This document shows positions 19,211-27,988 of a stretch of DNA of 64,000 nt, piece after piece. Source of the DNA: Marinicauda pacifica (GTDB lineage: Bacteria > Pseudomonadota > Alphaproteobacteria > Caulobacterales > Maricaulaceae). Each line of letters opens with the position of its first letter. Position 1 is the stretch's first letter. The notes under the pieces were generated by a model. That model ran no database searches. It was given only the letters and a program-made list of their open reading frames with translations, and was not told where the DNA came from. The stretch lies in contig NZ_SRXV01000001.1 of NCBI RefSeq assembly GCF_004793635.1, forward strand, positions 682,501 through 746,500, in the 5' to 3' direction. The position numbers and the translations under genes were made by a program.

Positions 19211-19987
19211 TCAGACAAACCAGGAGGTGAGCAGGAAGTTCGCCGCAAAGATCAACACGGCTGCGCCCACGACCGCATTCGTCGTGGCCCGGCCAACGCC
19301 CTGCGCGCCGCCCGCGGCATTGTAGCCGTGATAGCAACCCATGACCGTCAGGAGGAAGCCGAAGACGGTCGCCTTGATCAGGCCGGAGACGACATCCCAG
19401 CGGGTCAGGATATCGACGGTATTCTGCACGTAGATCGCCCCGTCAAACCCCAGCGAGGTGGTCGATACGGCAAATCCGCCGAGGACACCGATCACATTCG
19501 CGATCGCGACCAGGATGGGCAGGACCAGCACTCCGGCCAGGACGCGCGGGGCGATGAGGTATCGCATCGGATCGGTGGACAGGGTGTGCAGCGCATCGAT
19601 CTGTTCGGTGGCGCGCATTGCGCCGATTTCGGCTGCAATGCCTGCCGAGACGCGTCCGGCCAGCATCAGCGCCGCGATCACCGGACCGAGTTCACGCACG
19701 ATGCCGAGCGCGACAATATTGGGCACGAAGGATTCGGCATTGAAGCGCGACCCGCCCGTGTAGATGTTCAGGGCCAGCGCTCCGCCGGTGAAGATCGCGG
19801 TCAGGCCCACCACGGGCAGGGACAGAAAGCCGATTCGCCAGATCTGGCTGAGGAGCTGACCAAGGAAATAGGGCGGACGCACCATGGCGAAGACAGCCGC
19901 AGCGGCAAACAGGGTGATGGCGCCGGCACTGCGCATGAGTGCAAGCACGCCTCGGCCCGTGGCCCGGAAAGGATTTGGCAGGCTCAT
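19211..19987 (-). CDS. mlaE: ABC transporter permease MlaE
   Basis: 258 residues with 5-6 hydrophobic helices and the conserved permease segments RELGPVIAALMLAGR and GAMRATEQIDAL. It forms the inner-membrane dimer through which MlaD and MlaF move phospholipid between membranes. Its start overlaps the alr stop by 4 bp (ATGA at 19984-19987), so it is translationally coupled to alr. Confidence 0.93.
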   Translation of the reverse strand: MSLPNPFRATGRGVLALMRSAGAITLFAAAAVFAMVRPPYFLGQLLSQIWRIGFLSLPVVGLTAIFTGGALALNIYTGGSRFNAESFVPNIVALGIVRELGPVIAALMLAGRVSAGIAAEIGAMRATEQIDALHTLSTDPMRYLIAPRVLAGVLVLPILVAIANVIGVLGGFAVSTTSLGFDGAIYVQNTVDILTRWDVVSGLIKATVFGFLLTVMGCYHGYNAAGGAQGVGRATTNAVVGAAVLIFAANFLLTSWFV

Positions 19988-21033
19988 CGATCGCTTTCGT
20001 ATACGCGCGTCAGGCGGCTGCCAAGCCGCGTGAGGAGTTCATAGCCGATCGTTCCCGCGGCGGCCGCTGTTTCATTCAGTGCGCTTGCGAGGAAGCGCAC
20101 CCTGTCGCCTGGCTTGAGTTGACCCGGGACCGCGCTGACATCGACGACGCTGAGGTCCATGGAGACGCTTCCGAGCAGGGGTATGCGTGTATTCCCGATC
20201 CGCCCGGCCGCTCCTGGCGAGGTAGCGCGCAGGAAGCCGTCGGCATATCCCAGCGCGAGCGTGGCGGTCAGCATTGCGCGGTCGGCCGTGACCTGGGCGC
20301 CATACCCTATGGTCTCGCCTGCCGCGATCTCGCGCAGCTGCAGGATGGGCGCTTCGATAGCGACGACCGGTTCGAACGGTCCTCCGGACGTGTTGGCCGG
20401 GTGGGCGCCATACAGTCCGATCCCGGGCCGGACGAGGTCGAAATGATACGCTTCGCCCAACAGAACCGCGCCGGTATTGGCAAGGCTCGCGCGGCAGGGT
20501 GGCAATCGGCGCACAATGTCGGCGAAACGATCTCGTTGGGCGCCATTCTTGGGGTGGTCAGGCGCTTCTGCGCAGGCGAGGTGACTCATGATCAGGCGAA
20601 GATCGAGTCCGGCCAGCGTGGAGGCGCCGGCGATGAGTTCCTCGGTCTCTCTGGATGAAAGACCCAGACGATTCATGCCGGTATCGAAATGGATCGCGCA
20701 GGCGCCGCCGCCATCGGCTCGGAACGCCTCGATCTGGTCGGCGCTGTTCAGGACCGGGATCAGGCGGGCCGACACGATCCGCGCACGCTCGCCCGGCCAG
20801 TAGCCGTGAAAGACGAAGATTTCCGCCTCGAGCCCGGGCAGGGCTTTGCGTAATGCCTCTCCCTCGCGTGCCGTGGCCACAAAGAAGGTCCGGCATCCTT
20901 CCTTCGCCAGGCGAGGGGCGACCTGGGCGGCGCCGAGACCATAGGCATCGGCCTTCACCACGCCGGCGACCTGTGCCCCGCCGGCCAGACGGCACAATGT
21001 GCCGTAGTTTCGCGCAATCGCGTCGAGATCCAC
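19984..21033 (-). CDS. alr: alanine racemase
   Basis: 349 residues. PLP enzyme making D-alanine for peptidoglycan. The PLP lysine is K27 in GVVKADAYGLG, and the second catalytic residue is the tyrosine in GYGAQVTADRAM. Other landmarks: HFDTGMNRLG, LVRPGIGLYG and GSVSMDL. The start is a GTG at 21033; no other start codon lies between it and the upstream in-frame stop, and the N-terminus (VDLDAIARNY) is where family members begin. It lies 40 bp after dnaB. Confidence 0.93.
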   Translation of the reverse strand: MDLDAIARNYGTLCRLAGGAQVAGVVKADAYGLGAAQVAPRLAKEGCRTFFVATAREGEALRKALPGLEAEIFVFHGYWPGERARIVSARLIPVLNSADQIEAFRADGGGACAIHFDTGMNRLGLSSRETEELIAGASTLAGLDLRLIMSHLACAEAPDHPKNGAQRDRFADIVRRLPPCRASLANTGAVLLGEAYHFDLVRPGIGLYGAHPANTSGGPFEPVVAIEAPILQLREIAAGETIGYGAQVTADRAMLTATLALGYADGFLRATSPGAAGRIGNTRIPLLGSVSMDLSVVDVSAVPGQLKPGDRVRFLASALNETAAAAGTIGYELLTRLGSRLTRVYESDR

Positions 21034-21073
21034 GATCAGCCGCGGATCCGGAGAGGCGACGGCATGAGCGGGA

Positions 21074-22564
21074 TTAATCGTAGTTGTTATCGTACCGCCC
21101 CGTATCTTCGAGGTCGGAGAACTTCGTGCGCTCGGGGTCGAAGGCGACCTTGACCGACCCGATGGGACCGTGGCGCTGCTTGCCGATGATGACTTCGGCC
21201 TGATTGCGGATCTCGCGCATTTCGTCTTCCCATTTCAGGTGCTCTTCGGTGCCCTCGCGAGGCTCGAGGCGTTCCAGATAATAGGCTTCGCGGTAGACGA
21301 ACAGAACCGCGTCCGCATCCTGTTCGATCGAGCCGGATTCGCGAAGGTCCGATAGCTGGGGCTTCTTGTCTTCGCGCTGTTCAACCTGGCGGGATAGCTG
21401 AGACAGGGCAATCACGGGCACATCCAGTTCCTTCGCCAGCGCTTTGAGAGACTGGGTGATCTCGGAGACTTCCTGGACCCGGCTGTCGGCGCGCGAGTTC
21501 GAGGTCGTGATGAGCTGAAGATAGTCGATCACGATAAGATCGAGCCCGTGCATGCGCTTGAGGCGGCGTGCTCGCGCGGCGAGGGCACCGATGGAGATGC
21601 CACCGGTGTCGTCGATATAGAGCGGACAGTCCTGGATCTGCTCGACCGCGTCGCGAATGTCTTCATATTGCGCCGCGTCGATCCGGCCCTGGCGGATATG
21701 ATAGCCGGAAATACCCGTGTAGTCCGCAATGAGGCGGGTTGCGAGCTGTTCGCCGCTCATCTCCAGCGAGAAGAAGCCGACAACGCCGCCTTCAACCGTC
21801 TTGCGGGTGCCGTCGGCCAGCTCGTCGGCCTTGTAGTTGCGCGCGACGGAGAAGGCGATGTTGGTCGCGAGCGCGGTCTTACCCATCGAGGGCCGTCCCG
21901 CGAGGATCAGGAGGTCGGACGGGTGGAGCCCGCCGAGCTTGGCATCGAGCGTTTTCAACCCGGTCGACGTGCCCGACAATCCGCCCCCGCGCTTGTAGGC
22001 GGCCTCGGCCATCGCGACGGAGTCGCCCAGCGCCTGCGCGAAGGGCATGAAGCCCTTGGAAGCCGCACCGCTCTCTGCGAGCCGGAAGAGCGAGCGCTCG
22101 GCGCTCTCGATGAGGTTCTTGGCCTCGTCCTCGACACCGGCGTCCATCGCAGTCTTGGTAATTTCCGACCCGATGGTGATCAGGGCCCGGCGCAGTGCGA
22201 GATCGTAGACGATACGCGCGTATTCCGGGGCAGCCGCAGGATCGGGCGCCTCTCGCATGAGATCTGCAAGATAGACCGAGCCGCCGATTTCCTTCAGGCC
22301 CTCGTCGCGCTCGAACCTGTTCTTGAGCACGACGGCGTCGGCCAGCTGGCCTTGCTGGATCAGCTTGGTCGCCGCTTCGTAAATCCGCCCATGGACGGGG
22401 TCGTAAAAATGGGTTGCGCGCAGCCAGTCGGCGACACGGTGGAAAATGTCGTTCTCGTACAACAGAGCGCCAAGAAAGGCCTGCTCGGCTTCGATATTGT
22501 GCGGCGGGGTGAGGCTGTGGCGGTCGTCCGGCCCCGCATCATGATGAGTAAGTTCAGCGGTCAT
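21074..22564 (-). CDS. dnaB: replicative DNA helicase DnaB
   Basis: 496 residues. N-terminal DnaG-interacting domain (PPHNIEAEQAFLGALLYEND), then a RecA-like motor with Walker A GRPSMGKTALA, Walker B LIVIDYLQL, and the ALSQLSRQVEQREDKKPQLS and DLRESGSIEQDADAV segments. No intein interrupts the Walker region. The ATG at 22564 (MTAELTHHDAG) is chosen over a GTG 51 bp upstream because family similarity begins shortly after it; no good Shine-Dalgarno is seen for either. It is divergent from the sigma-factor gene. Confidence 0.96.
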   Translation of the reverse strand: MTAELTHHDAGPDDRHSLTPPHNIEAEQAFLGALLYENDIFHRVADWLRATHFYDPVHGRIYEAATKLIQQGQLADAVVLKNRFERDEGLKEIGGSVYLADLMREAPDPAAAPEYARIVYDLALRRALITIGSEITKTAMDAGVEDEAKNLIESAERSLFRLAESGAASKGFMPFAQALGDSVAMAEAAYKRGGGLSGTSTGLKTLDAKLGGLHPSDLLILAGRPSMGKTALATNIAFSVARNYKADELADGTRKTVEGGVVGFFSLEMSGEQLATRLIADYTGISGYHIRQGRIDAAQYEDIRDAVEQIQDCPLYIDDTGGISIGALAARARRLKRMHGLDLIVIDYLQLITTSNSRADSRVQEVSEITQSLKALAKELDVPVIALSQLSRQVEQREDKKPQLSDLRESGSIEQDADAVLFVYREAYYLERLEPREGTEEHLKWEDEMREIRNQAEVIIGKQRHGPIGSVKVAFDPERTKFSDLEDTGRYDNNYD

Positions 22565-22710
22565 GGGGAGGGTTCTACCCGACACGCGCCGTCTGTGCAG
22601 CTTCGGGTTCTTCACACGAGGCAGTGCTTTGTGGATCGCTGTGGAAAATCGAATCCCGATTGAACCGTCTGGCGTTTCGGACGCACCCTCCCATCAAAAG
22701 GAGGCCCATC

Positions 22711-23280
22711 GTGTCTTCATCGCGAGATGCCGAACGCAGCCTGGACGCCTACCTGCTGGCAGAGATACGCCTCGGCGATCGCGGTGCTCTGGATATGCTG
22801 GTGCGCCGGTGGACGCCGAAGATGACGGCGCACGCCTGGCGTTTGCTGGGCGAGCGCGAACCGGCGCGTGACGCGGTGCAGGAGAGCTGGACCCAGGCGC
22901 TGCGCGGGCTTGCACGTCTGAAGGAGGACCGGGCCTTCGCGGTCTGGATCCTGCGCATCGTGACGCGCCAGTGCGCGGCCCACATCAAGCTCCGCCAGCG
23001 CGACCGCGCTCTGGCCGAGCGCGAGGCGCGCGAACCGCGGGAGACCGGGGCAGGAAGCCGTGCCGAGCTCGCGCCGGATCAGGCTCGGGTCCGCGAGGCG
23101 CTGGCCAGCCTGCCCCCGGCACAGAGTGCGGCGATCGCGCTCTTTTACTTGCAGGATATGACCATTGCGGAAGTCGCGGTGGCCCTGGACGTGCCGGCGG
23201 GCACGGTGAAGACCCGCCTGATGCATGCGCGCGAAAAACTGCGCGCCTTTCTGGAAGGAGAGATCGATGAGCGATCTTGA
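22711..23280 (+). CDS. ECF-type RNA polymerase sigma factor
   Basis: 189 residues. Sigma-2 region at about 12-80 (RLGDRGALDMLVRRW, then AWRLLGEREPARDAVQESW) and sigma-4 region at about 125-180 (LASLPPAQSAAIALFYLQD, then MTIAEVAVALDVPAGTVKTR). The start is a GTG at 22711, decided by AAGGAGG at 22698-22704 with ideal spacing; an earlier in-frame start lacks this. It overlaps the next gene by 14 bp. It may work with that membrane protein as a sigma/anti-sigma-like pair, but no known anti-sigma domain is seen. Confidence 0.9.
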   Translation: MSSSRDAERSLDAYLLAEIRLGDRGALDMLVRRWTPKMTAHAWRLLGEREPARDAVQESWTQALRGLARLKEDRAFAVWILRIVTRQCAAHIKLRQRDRALAEREAREPRETGAGSRAELAPDQARVREALASLPPAQSAAIALFYLQDMTIAEVAVALDVPAGTVKTRLMHAREKLRAFLEGEIDERS

Positions 23281-23644
23281 CGAGATGATTCGTAACGCAC
23301 TCGACGATGAGGAGCAGGGGTTGTTGCATGAACTCGAACGCGAACCGGGCTTTTTCGAGCGCGCCTTCGGCACATTCGCTGGGCCCGCCGGGTGGGCCAA
23401 TCTCATTCTCATGGTCGCCCAGGCCGTATTCTTCATAGCCGGCGTTTGGTTCGCCTGGGTTTTCTACCAGCAGGACAGCGTGATCGAGGCGCTGCGCTGG
23501 GGCTTGCCCGCGCTGGTGCTGCTGATCGTCGCGCCGGTGCTGAAAATGGGCCTGATGCCGGTAATGGAGGGCCAGAAGCTCGCCCGCGACATCCGGCGGC
23601 TGGAACTGCGGATCGAGCGCTTGCGGGGCGATCAGGCCGGTTAG
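23267..23644 (+). CDS. small membrane protein coupled to the sigma factor (DUF6768-like)
   Basis: 125 residues. An acidic N-terminus (MSDLDEMIRNALDDEEQGLL, then HELEREPGFFERAFGTF) is followed by two transmembrane helices (about 48-70 and 82-105) and a basic C-terminal coiled-coil-like helix (ARDIRRLELRIERLRG). It resembles small proteins commonly found next to such sigma factors; I recall the label DUF6768 but cannot verify it. The 14-bp overlap argues for coupled expression and possibly a regulatory role. It lacks the zinc-binding HxxxCxxC of ZAS anti-sigma factors. A strong terminator follows. Confidence 0.72.
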   Translation: MSDLDEMIRNALDDEEQGLLHELEREPGFFERAFGTFAGPAGWANLILMVAQAVFFIAGVWFAWVFYQQDSVIEALRWGLPALVLLIVAPVLKMGLMPVMEGQKLARDIRRLELRIERLRGDQAG

Positions 23645-23667
23645 AGCCCGCCCCTTACATGAGGCCG

Positions 23668-23705
23668 AAAAAAGGGCGGCCGGAAAACCGGCCGCCCTCT
23701 TCTTA
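23668..23705. terminator. bidirectional rho-independent terminator
   Basis: A perfect 11-bp stem (AGGGCGGCCGG / CCGGCCGCCCT at 23673-23683 and 23688-23698) has an AAAA loop, an A-run on its left and a CTCTTCTT run on its right. It lies between the convergent sigma-factor operon and the rplI operon and can serve both. Confidence 0.9.
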
Positions 23706-23732
23706 TTATCACGACTATCACGGGAGGCCGGC

Positions 23733-24365
23733 TTACGCCTTGTCTTCCTCGTCCGCGCTGGCTTCGGCGTCGTCAGCCTCGCCGTCGTCTTCGTCACTCA
23801 GCTCGTCCGGCTCGGCACCGGCTTCGAAGAGCTGCGCGGCCTGGGCTTCGGCCAGGGCGCGGTCCTCTTCGGCCGCCGAGGCGATCACGTCCTCGCCGGT
23901 CGCCTGACGCTCGGCCTCTTCGGGCGTACGCGCCACGTTGATCGTCACGGTCACATCGACATCGGCGTGCAGGACCAGGCGCACTTCGTGCAGGCCCAGC
24001 GTCTTGATGGCGGTGTTCAGATCGACCATGCCGCGAGACACGGTGTACTCTTCGGTGGAGGCTGCCTCGGCGATATCGCGCGTGGAGACCGACCCGTAGA
24101 GCTGGCCGCTTTCGGACGCCTGCCGGATCAGCACGAATTTCGCGCCGTCCAGGTGGGAGCCTTCCTCGCGGGCCTTCTGGGCACGCTCTTCATTGCGCTT
24201 TTCAAGGATTTCACGCTCGCGCTCGAAGCGGGCGAGATTGTCCTTGGTGGCGCGAAGGGCCTTTTCCTGCGGCAGCAGGAAGTTGCGGGCAAAGCCCGCT
24301 TTGACGTCAACCACGTCGCCGATGGCGCCGAGCTTGTCGACACGTTCAAGAAGAACGACTTGCAT
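23733..24365 (-). CDS. rplI: 50S ribosomal protein L9 with long acidic tail
   Basis: 210 residues. The N-terminal L9 domain is canonical ([20 protein letters not shown], then [16 protein letters not shown]), joined by the long helix to the C-terminal rRNA-binding domain ([11 protein letters not shown]). Bacterial L9 is usually about 150 residues; here about 55 extra, strongly acidic residues follow, ending in [20 protein letters not shown]. Such tails occur in other alphaproteobacteria; their function is unknown. Last gene of rpsF-rpsR-rplI, 12 bp after rpsR. Confidence 0.96.
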   Translation of the reverse strand: MQVVLLERVDKLGAIGDVVDVKAGFARNFLLPQEKALRATKDNLARFEREREILEKRNEERAQKAREEGSHLDGAKFVLIRQASESGQLYGSVSTRDIAEAASTEEYTVSRGMVDLNTAIKTLGLHEVRLVLHADVDVTVTINVARTPEEAERQATGEDVIASAAEEDRALAEAQAAQLFEAGAEPDELSDEDDGEADDAEASADEEDKA

Positions 24366-24377
24366 TGCGCTCTCTCC

Positions 24378-24632
24378 TTAATCGACGGCGTAGGGCAGGA
24401 GACCCAGGAAGCGGGCACGCTTGATGGCGCGAGCCAGTTCACGCTGCTTCTTCTGGGACACCGCGGTGATGCGCGACGGCACGATCTTGCCACGCTCGGA
24501 CATGTAGCGCTGAAGCAGCCGCACGTCCTTGTAATCGATCTTCGGCGCATCATCGCCGGAGAACGGGCAGACCTTGCGGCGGCGCGTGAAGGCGCGGCGC
24601 GCGGGAACATTGGAAATCGACATATCAGCCAT
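24378..24632 (-). CDS. rpsR: 30S ribosomal protein S18
   Basis: 84 residues. Landmarks: [20 protein letters not shown], then [20 protein letters not shown], then [20 protein letters not shown]. It binds S6 on the platform of the small subunit. It sits 14 bp after rpsF in the usual operon. Confidence 0.97.
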   Translation of the reverse strand: MADMSISNVPARRAFTRRRKVCPFSGDDAPKIDYKDVRLLQRYMSERGKIVPSRITAVSQKKQRELARAIKRARFLGLLPYAVD

Positions 24633-24646
24633 GATTCAAATCTCCT

Positions 24647-24994
24647 TTAGCGCGGCTTGCGCTTGCGGTCGTCACCCTTGCGAAGGATCGCGGAGGGTTC
24701 CTCGGAGAGCTCGTCGACCTTGATCGTCATGTGACGCATGACGTCGTCGGCATAGCGCTGGCGGTAGTCCAGGGCGTCGAGCACCTTGTTGCCGGCTTCC
24801 ATGTCGATATAGCCGTAATGGCCCTTGCGGTTCTTGTTGATCCGGTAGGCGAGGGTGCGAAGCCCCCAGTATTCGGTCTTGTTGACCGTGCCACCGTTTT
24901 CCTCGACGAGGGTCTTGAGGTCCTCGAGGAGGCTTTCGGCCTGCGCCGGGGAAATATCCGGGCGGGCCACGAACGTGTGTTCGTACTTAGCCAT
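24647..24994 (-). CDS. rpsF: 30S ribosomal protein S6
   Basis: 115 residues. Ferredoxin-like S6 fold: YEHTFVARPDISPAQAESLL, then WGLRTLAYRINKNRKGHYGY and the closing YADDVMRHMTIKVDEL. The ATG at 24994 is chosen because the frame upstream has no similarity and AGAAGG lies about 10 nt before it. That Shine-Dalgarno falls inside a possible leader hairpin described separately. Divergent from parD. Confidence 0.97.
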   Translation of the reverse strand: MAKYEHTFVARPDISPAQAESLLEDLKTLVEENGGTVNKTEYWGLRTLAYRINKNRKGHYGYIDMEAGNKVLDALDYRQRYADDVMRHMTIKVDELSEEPSAILRKGDDRKRKPR

Positions 24995-25000
24995 ATATAT

Positions 25001-25035
25001 GACCCTTCTGTCTGTGGGCTGCGGCGCGTCGGGTC
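25001..25035 (-). promoter_or_regulatory. possible S6:S18-type leader hairpin in front of rpsF
   Basis: On the minus strand GACCC (25035-25031) can pair with GGGTC (25005-25001). The loop between them is rich in CCG. The 3' arm overlaps the AGAAGG Shine-Dalgarno of rpsF. Known S6:S18 autoregulatory leaders use a CCG element near the rpsF start. The stem is short and could be chance. Confidence 0.3.
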
Positions 25036-25183
25036 CGAAGGGCCGGACCGTCCACGATGGCTCCGAGCGCGCCCATGCCGCACCATGCAACAGGGGTTGA
25101 ACGAACGGACCGCAGACCGGTGAAGGCGCGGGATATACGGGAAATGAGGAGAGCGGGCAAGGCCGCTGCGCTTTTGCAGGCGA

Positions 25184-25198
25184 TACCAATATCTGGTA
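25184..25198. promoter_or_regulatory. possible ParD operator
   Basis: Inverted repeat TACCA-ATATC-TGGTA, 31 bp before the parD start. It is placed where a self-repressing ParDE complex would block the promoter. Confidence 0.4.
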
Positions 25199-25229
25199 GC
25201 TTCGGACTCTCGACAAGGAGTTTGCTTGA

Positions 25230-25481
25230 ATGCCTCGCAATACCTCAATCGTTCTGAGCGATGAACTGCGTGAATTCGTCGAGCGCGAAGTGAGATCTGG
25301 CCGTTACAGCTCGGCAAGCGAGGTTTTGCGCGACGGGCTGAGGTTGCTCGAGGACCGGGCGCTCACACGCGACCGGCTGAAAGCGGCCATTGTCGAAGGC
25401 GAGGAAAGCGGTCCTGCCGAAGCGTTCGACATGGACTCCTTCCTGGACGACCAGAACGCGGCCTGGGGCAAGCGTGCCTGA
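25230..25481 (+). CDS. parD: ParD-family antitoxin
   Basis: 83 residues. An N-terminal ribbon-helix-helix fold (NTSIVLSDELREFVEREVRS, then SGRYSSASEVLRDGLRLLE) binds DNA; the C-terminal tail should wrap the toxin. AAGGAG lies 7 nt before the ATG. It overlaps parE by 8 bp, the usual toxin-antitoxin arrangement. The pair sits between the ribosomal operon and fabD, genes with no functional link to it, which suggests a past insertion. Confidence 0.92.
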   Translation: MPRNTSIVLSDELREFVEREVRSGRYSSASEVLRDGLRLLEDRALTRDRLKAAIVEGEESGPAEAFDMDSFLDDQNAAWGKRA

Positions 25482-25764
25482 ACTGATCCTGAGGCCGCGA
25501 GCCCGGCAGGATCTCGAAGCGATCTGGCGATATTCGGCCGAACGGTGGTCGCCCGTCCAGGCCGATGTCTATCTGCGCGATCTCGATACGGTGATGCGCG
25601 CATTGCTTCATCATCGGCTGCGCGGATATGCGATCGACGATGTCAGGCCCGGCTACCGTGCGATCCGCGCGGCGTCGCATCTCCTGGTCTACAGGCTGGT
25701 CGGGGACGTGGTCGAAATCGTCCGCGTCTTGCACCGCAGCATGGATCTGAAGGCACAGATATAG
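25474..25764 (+). CDS. parE: ParE-family toxin (RelE/ParE fold)
   Basis: 96 residues. RelE/ParE fold: ELILRPRARQDLEAIWRYSA, then VYLRDLDTVMRAL, IDDVRPGYRAIRAASHLLVY and the closing VVEIVRVLHRSMD. ParE toxins act on DNA gyrase. The GTG start at 25474 lies inside the end of parD and puts the first strand at residue 2; the frame is open further upstream only through parD. The gene looks intact, with no frameshift. Confidence 0.9.
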   Translation: MPELILRPRARQDLEAIWRYSAERWSPVQADVYLRDLDTVMRALLHHRLRGYAIDDVRPGYRAIRAASHLLVYRLVGDVVEIVRVLHRSMDLKAQI

Positions 25765-25854
25765 CCGGTGAGCCGCCGCTCGCGCCTTGCCACCGGGCCC
25801 CTGGCCAGTCTATCGACGCCGCACAGGAAATACCTAGCAGGGAGGACGCCACGC

Positions 25855-26799
25855 ATGGCGCTTGCTTTCACCTTTCCCGGACAGGGCAGCCAGTCGGTCG
25901 GCATGGGCAAGGACCTTGCCGATGCCTTCGCGTCCGCGCGCGCCGTGTTTGAGGCGGTCGACGATGCACTCGGGCAGAAGCTCTCTGCTGTCATGTGGGA
26001 GGGGCCGGCCGAAACGCTGACCCTGACCGAGAACGCCCAGCCAGCGCTGATGGCGAATTCCATGGCGGTCATGGCCGCGCTGGAATCCGAGTTCGGTGTC
26101 TCTGTGACCGAAGCGAAATTCGTCGCCGGTCACTCGCTGGGCGAATATTCCGCGCTGGCGGCCGCCGGCGCGCTGTCGCTGACCGATGCGGCCCGGCTGT
26201 TGAAGCTGCGCGGCCAGTCGATGCAGCAGGCGGTGCCGGTTGGCAAAGGCGCCATGGCGGCGCTGCTGGGTGCGGACGAGGACCTGGCCGAGCGCGCGGT
26301 GGCCAAGGGCAGCGAAACGGGAATCGTCGCGATCGCCAATGACAATGCGCCGGGTCAGATCGTGATTTCAGGCGAGAAGGCCGCGGTGGAAGCCGCGATG
26401 GCGGCCGCGCAGGAAGAAGGCCTGAAGAAAGCGATGCTTCTGCCGGTCTCCGCACCCTTCCATTGTGCCCTGATGCAACCGGCCGCCGAAGTCATGGCCG
26501 AAGCCCTGCGCAAGACCGAGATCCGCGCGCCAAGAGTGCCGGTGGTGACCAATGTGAATGCCGGTCCGGTCGACGAGGCCACCCTGATCCAGGCCCAGCT
26601 GGTCGAGCAGGTGACCGGCCGCGTGAGATGGCGCGAAAGTGTTCTGTGGATGGCGGAGAACGGCGTTGACCGCTTCGTCGAGTGCGGATCCGGCAAGGTG
26701 CTGACCACAATGCTGAAGCGCACCACCAAGGAGGCAACCGGTCTGGCGCTGAACACGCCTGAAGACCTCGAAGCCTTCGCCAAAGAGATCAAGGGATAA
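25855..26799 (+). CDS. fabD: malonyl-CoA:ACP transacylase
   Basis: 314 residues. It loads malonyl groups onto ACP. The N-terminal FTFPGQGSQSVGMGK, the nucleophile elbow VAGHSLGEYSAL with catalytic Ser94, the VSAPFHCALM histidine segment and VVTNVNA are all in place. The ATG at 25855 follows AGGGAGG. First gene of the fabD-fabG-acpP-fabF string. Confidence 0.97.
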   Translation: MALAFTFPGQGSQSVGMGKDLADAFASARAVFEAVDDALGQKLSAVMWEGPAETLTLTENAQPALMANSMAVMAALESEFGVSVTEAKFVAGHSLGEYSALAAAGALSLTDAARLLKLRGQSMQQAVPVGKGAMAALLGADEDLAERAVAKGSETGIVAIANDNAPGQIVISGEKAAVEAAMAAAQEEGLKKAMLLPVSAPFHCALMQPAAEVMAEALRKTEIRAPRVPVVTNVNAGPVDEATLIQAQLVEQVTGRVRWRESVLWMAENGVDRFVECGSGKVLTTMLKRTTKEATGLALNTPEDLEAFAKEIKG

Positions 26800-26804
26800 G
26801 CGAC

Positions 26805-27542
26805 ATGTTCGATCTGTCAGGAAAGAAAGCGCTGGTGACCGGCGCAACAGGCGGGCTCGGCGGCGATATCGCCCGCGCGCTGCATGCTCAGGGCGCGTCC
26901 GTCGCCATCTCGGGAACGCGCGAGGAGAAGCTTCAGGAACTGGCGAGCGAGCTGGGCGAGCGGGTCGAGATCACGCCGTGCAATCTGGGCGATGCCGCCT
27001 CCGTCGACGCCCTGCCCAAGCAGGCCTCCGAAGCGCTGGGCGGGCTCGACATCCTCATCTCCAATGCCGGCGTGACCCGTGACCAGCTGCTGATGCGCAT
27101 GAAGGACGAGGACTGGGAGACCGTGATGCGGGTCAACCTGGAAGCCCATTACCGCCTCTGCAAGGCGTCGATGCGCGGAATGATGAAGGCCCGCTGGGGC
27201 CGGATCATCGGCATCACCTCGATCGTGGGCGTAACGGGCAACCCCGGCCAGACCAATTATGCGGCCTCAAAGGCCGGCATGATCGGCTTCACCAAGGCGC
27301 TTGCCCAGGAAGTGGCATCGCGCGGGGTGACAGCCAACTGCGTCGCGCCGGGCTTCATCGCCTCGCCGATGACCGATGCGCTCAATGATGAGCAAAAACA
27401 GGCGATTCTGGCAAAGATCCCGGCAGGCGATCTGGGCAGCGGTGCGGACATTGCGTCGGCTTGTGTGTATCTTGCCAGCGACGAAGCGGGCTATGTCACA
27501 GGCCAGACATTGCACGTGAATGGCGGCATGGCCATGATCTGA
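26805..27542 (+). CDS. fabG: 3-oxoacyl-ACP reductase FabG
   Basis: 245 residues. Short-chain dehydrogenase: NADP-binding [28 protein letters not shown], the catalytic [20 protein letters not shown] (Ser, Tyr, Lys), and the C-terminal [16 protein letters not shown]. It reduces 3-oxoacyl-ACP in each elongation cycle. It starts 5 bp after fabD. Confidence 0.96.
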   Translation: MFDLSGKKALVTGATGGLGGDIARALHAQGASVAISGTREEKLQELASELGERVEITPCNLGDAASVDALPKQASEALGGLDILISNAGVTRDQLLMRMKDEDWETVMRVNLEAHYRLCKASMRGMMKARWGRIIGITSIVGVTGNPGQTNYAASKAGMIGFTKALAQEVASRGVTANCVAPGFIASPMTDALNDEQKQAILAKIPAGDLGSGADIASACVYLASDEAGYVTGQTLHVNGGMAMI

Positions 27543-27739
27543 TATCGCGTCTTGCGAGTCGGTGCATCAAGATGCATCTGCACGGAAGACGATTGTTTCG
27601 GGCTGCTGGTATCGGTGAAAAAGCCGTGTTATCAGCCCGCTATACTGGGGATCGGAGGCCACAGGGCAACCGGTGCCTCAAAATTGTCCCTGGAGCGGCT
27701 ATACCTCTGCCGCGCATAGTGCTTTTGGAAAGGTTTCCT

Positions 27740-27976
27740 ATGTCTGACGTTCTTGCCCGGGTTAAGAAAATCGTTGTCGAACACCTCGACGTCGAAGAAG
27801 AAAAAGTCACCGAATCGGCTTCCTTCATCGACGATCTGGGCGCCGACTCTCTCGACAATGTCGAGCTGGTCATGGCTTTCGAAGAAGAATTCGACATCGA
27901 AATTCCCGATGATGCCGCCGAACATATCCAGACGGTCGGCGACGCCGTGAAGTTCATTTCCGAAAAAACCAGCTAA
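27740..27976 (+). CDS. acpP: acyl carrier protein
   Basis: 78 residues, acidic, four-helix ACP. The phosphopantetheine serine is in [12 protein letters not shown]. The 197-bp gap after fabG probably carries a promoter of its own (a TATACT at 27641-27646 has no convincing -35), which fits the high expression usual for ACP. Confidence 0.97.
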   Translation: MSDVLARVKKIVVEHLDVEEEKVTESASFIDDLGADSLDNVELVMAFEEEFDIEIPDDAAEHIQTVGDAVKFISEKTS

Positions 27977-27988
27977 GCGGACCGCTCC

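Noticed and set aside
27543..27739. Terminator or attenuator between fabG and acpP
   Set aside because: A short GTGCATC-type palindrome is present but has no stable stem with a T-run; only a lone TATACT is suggestive of a promoter.
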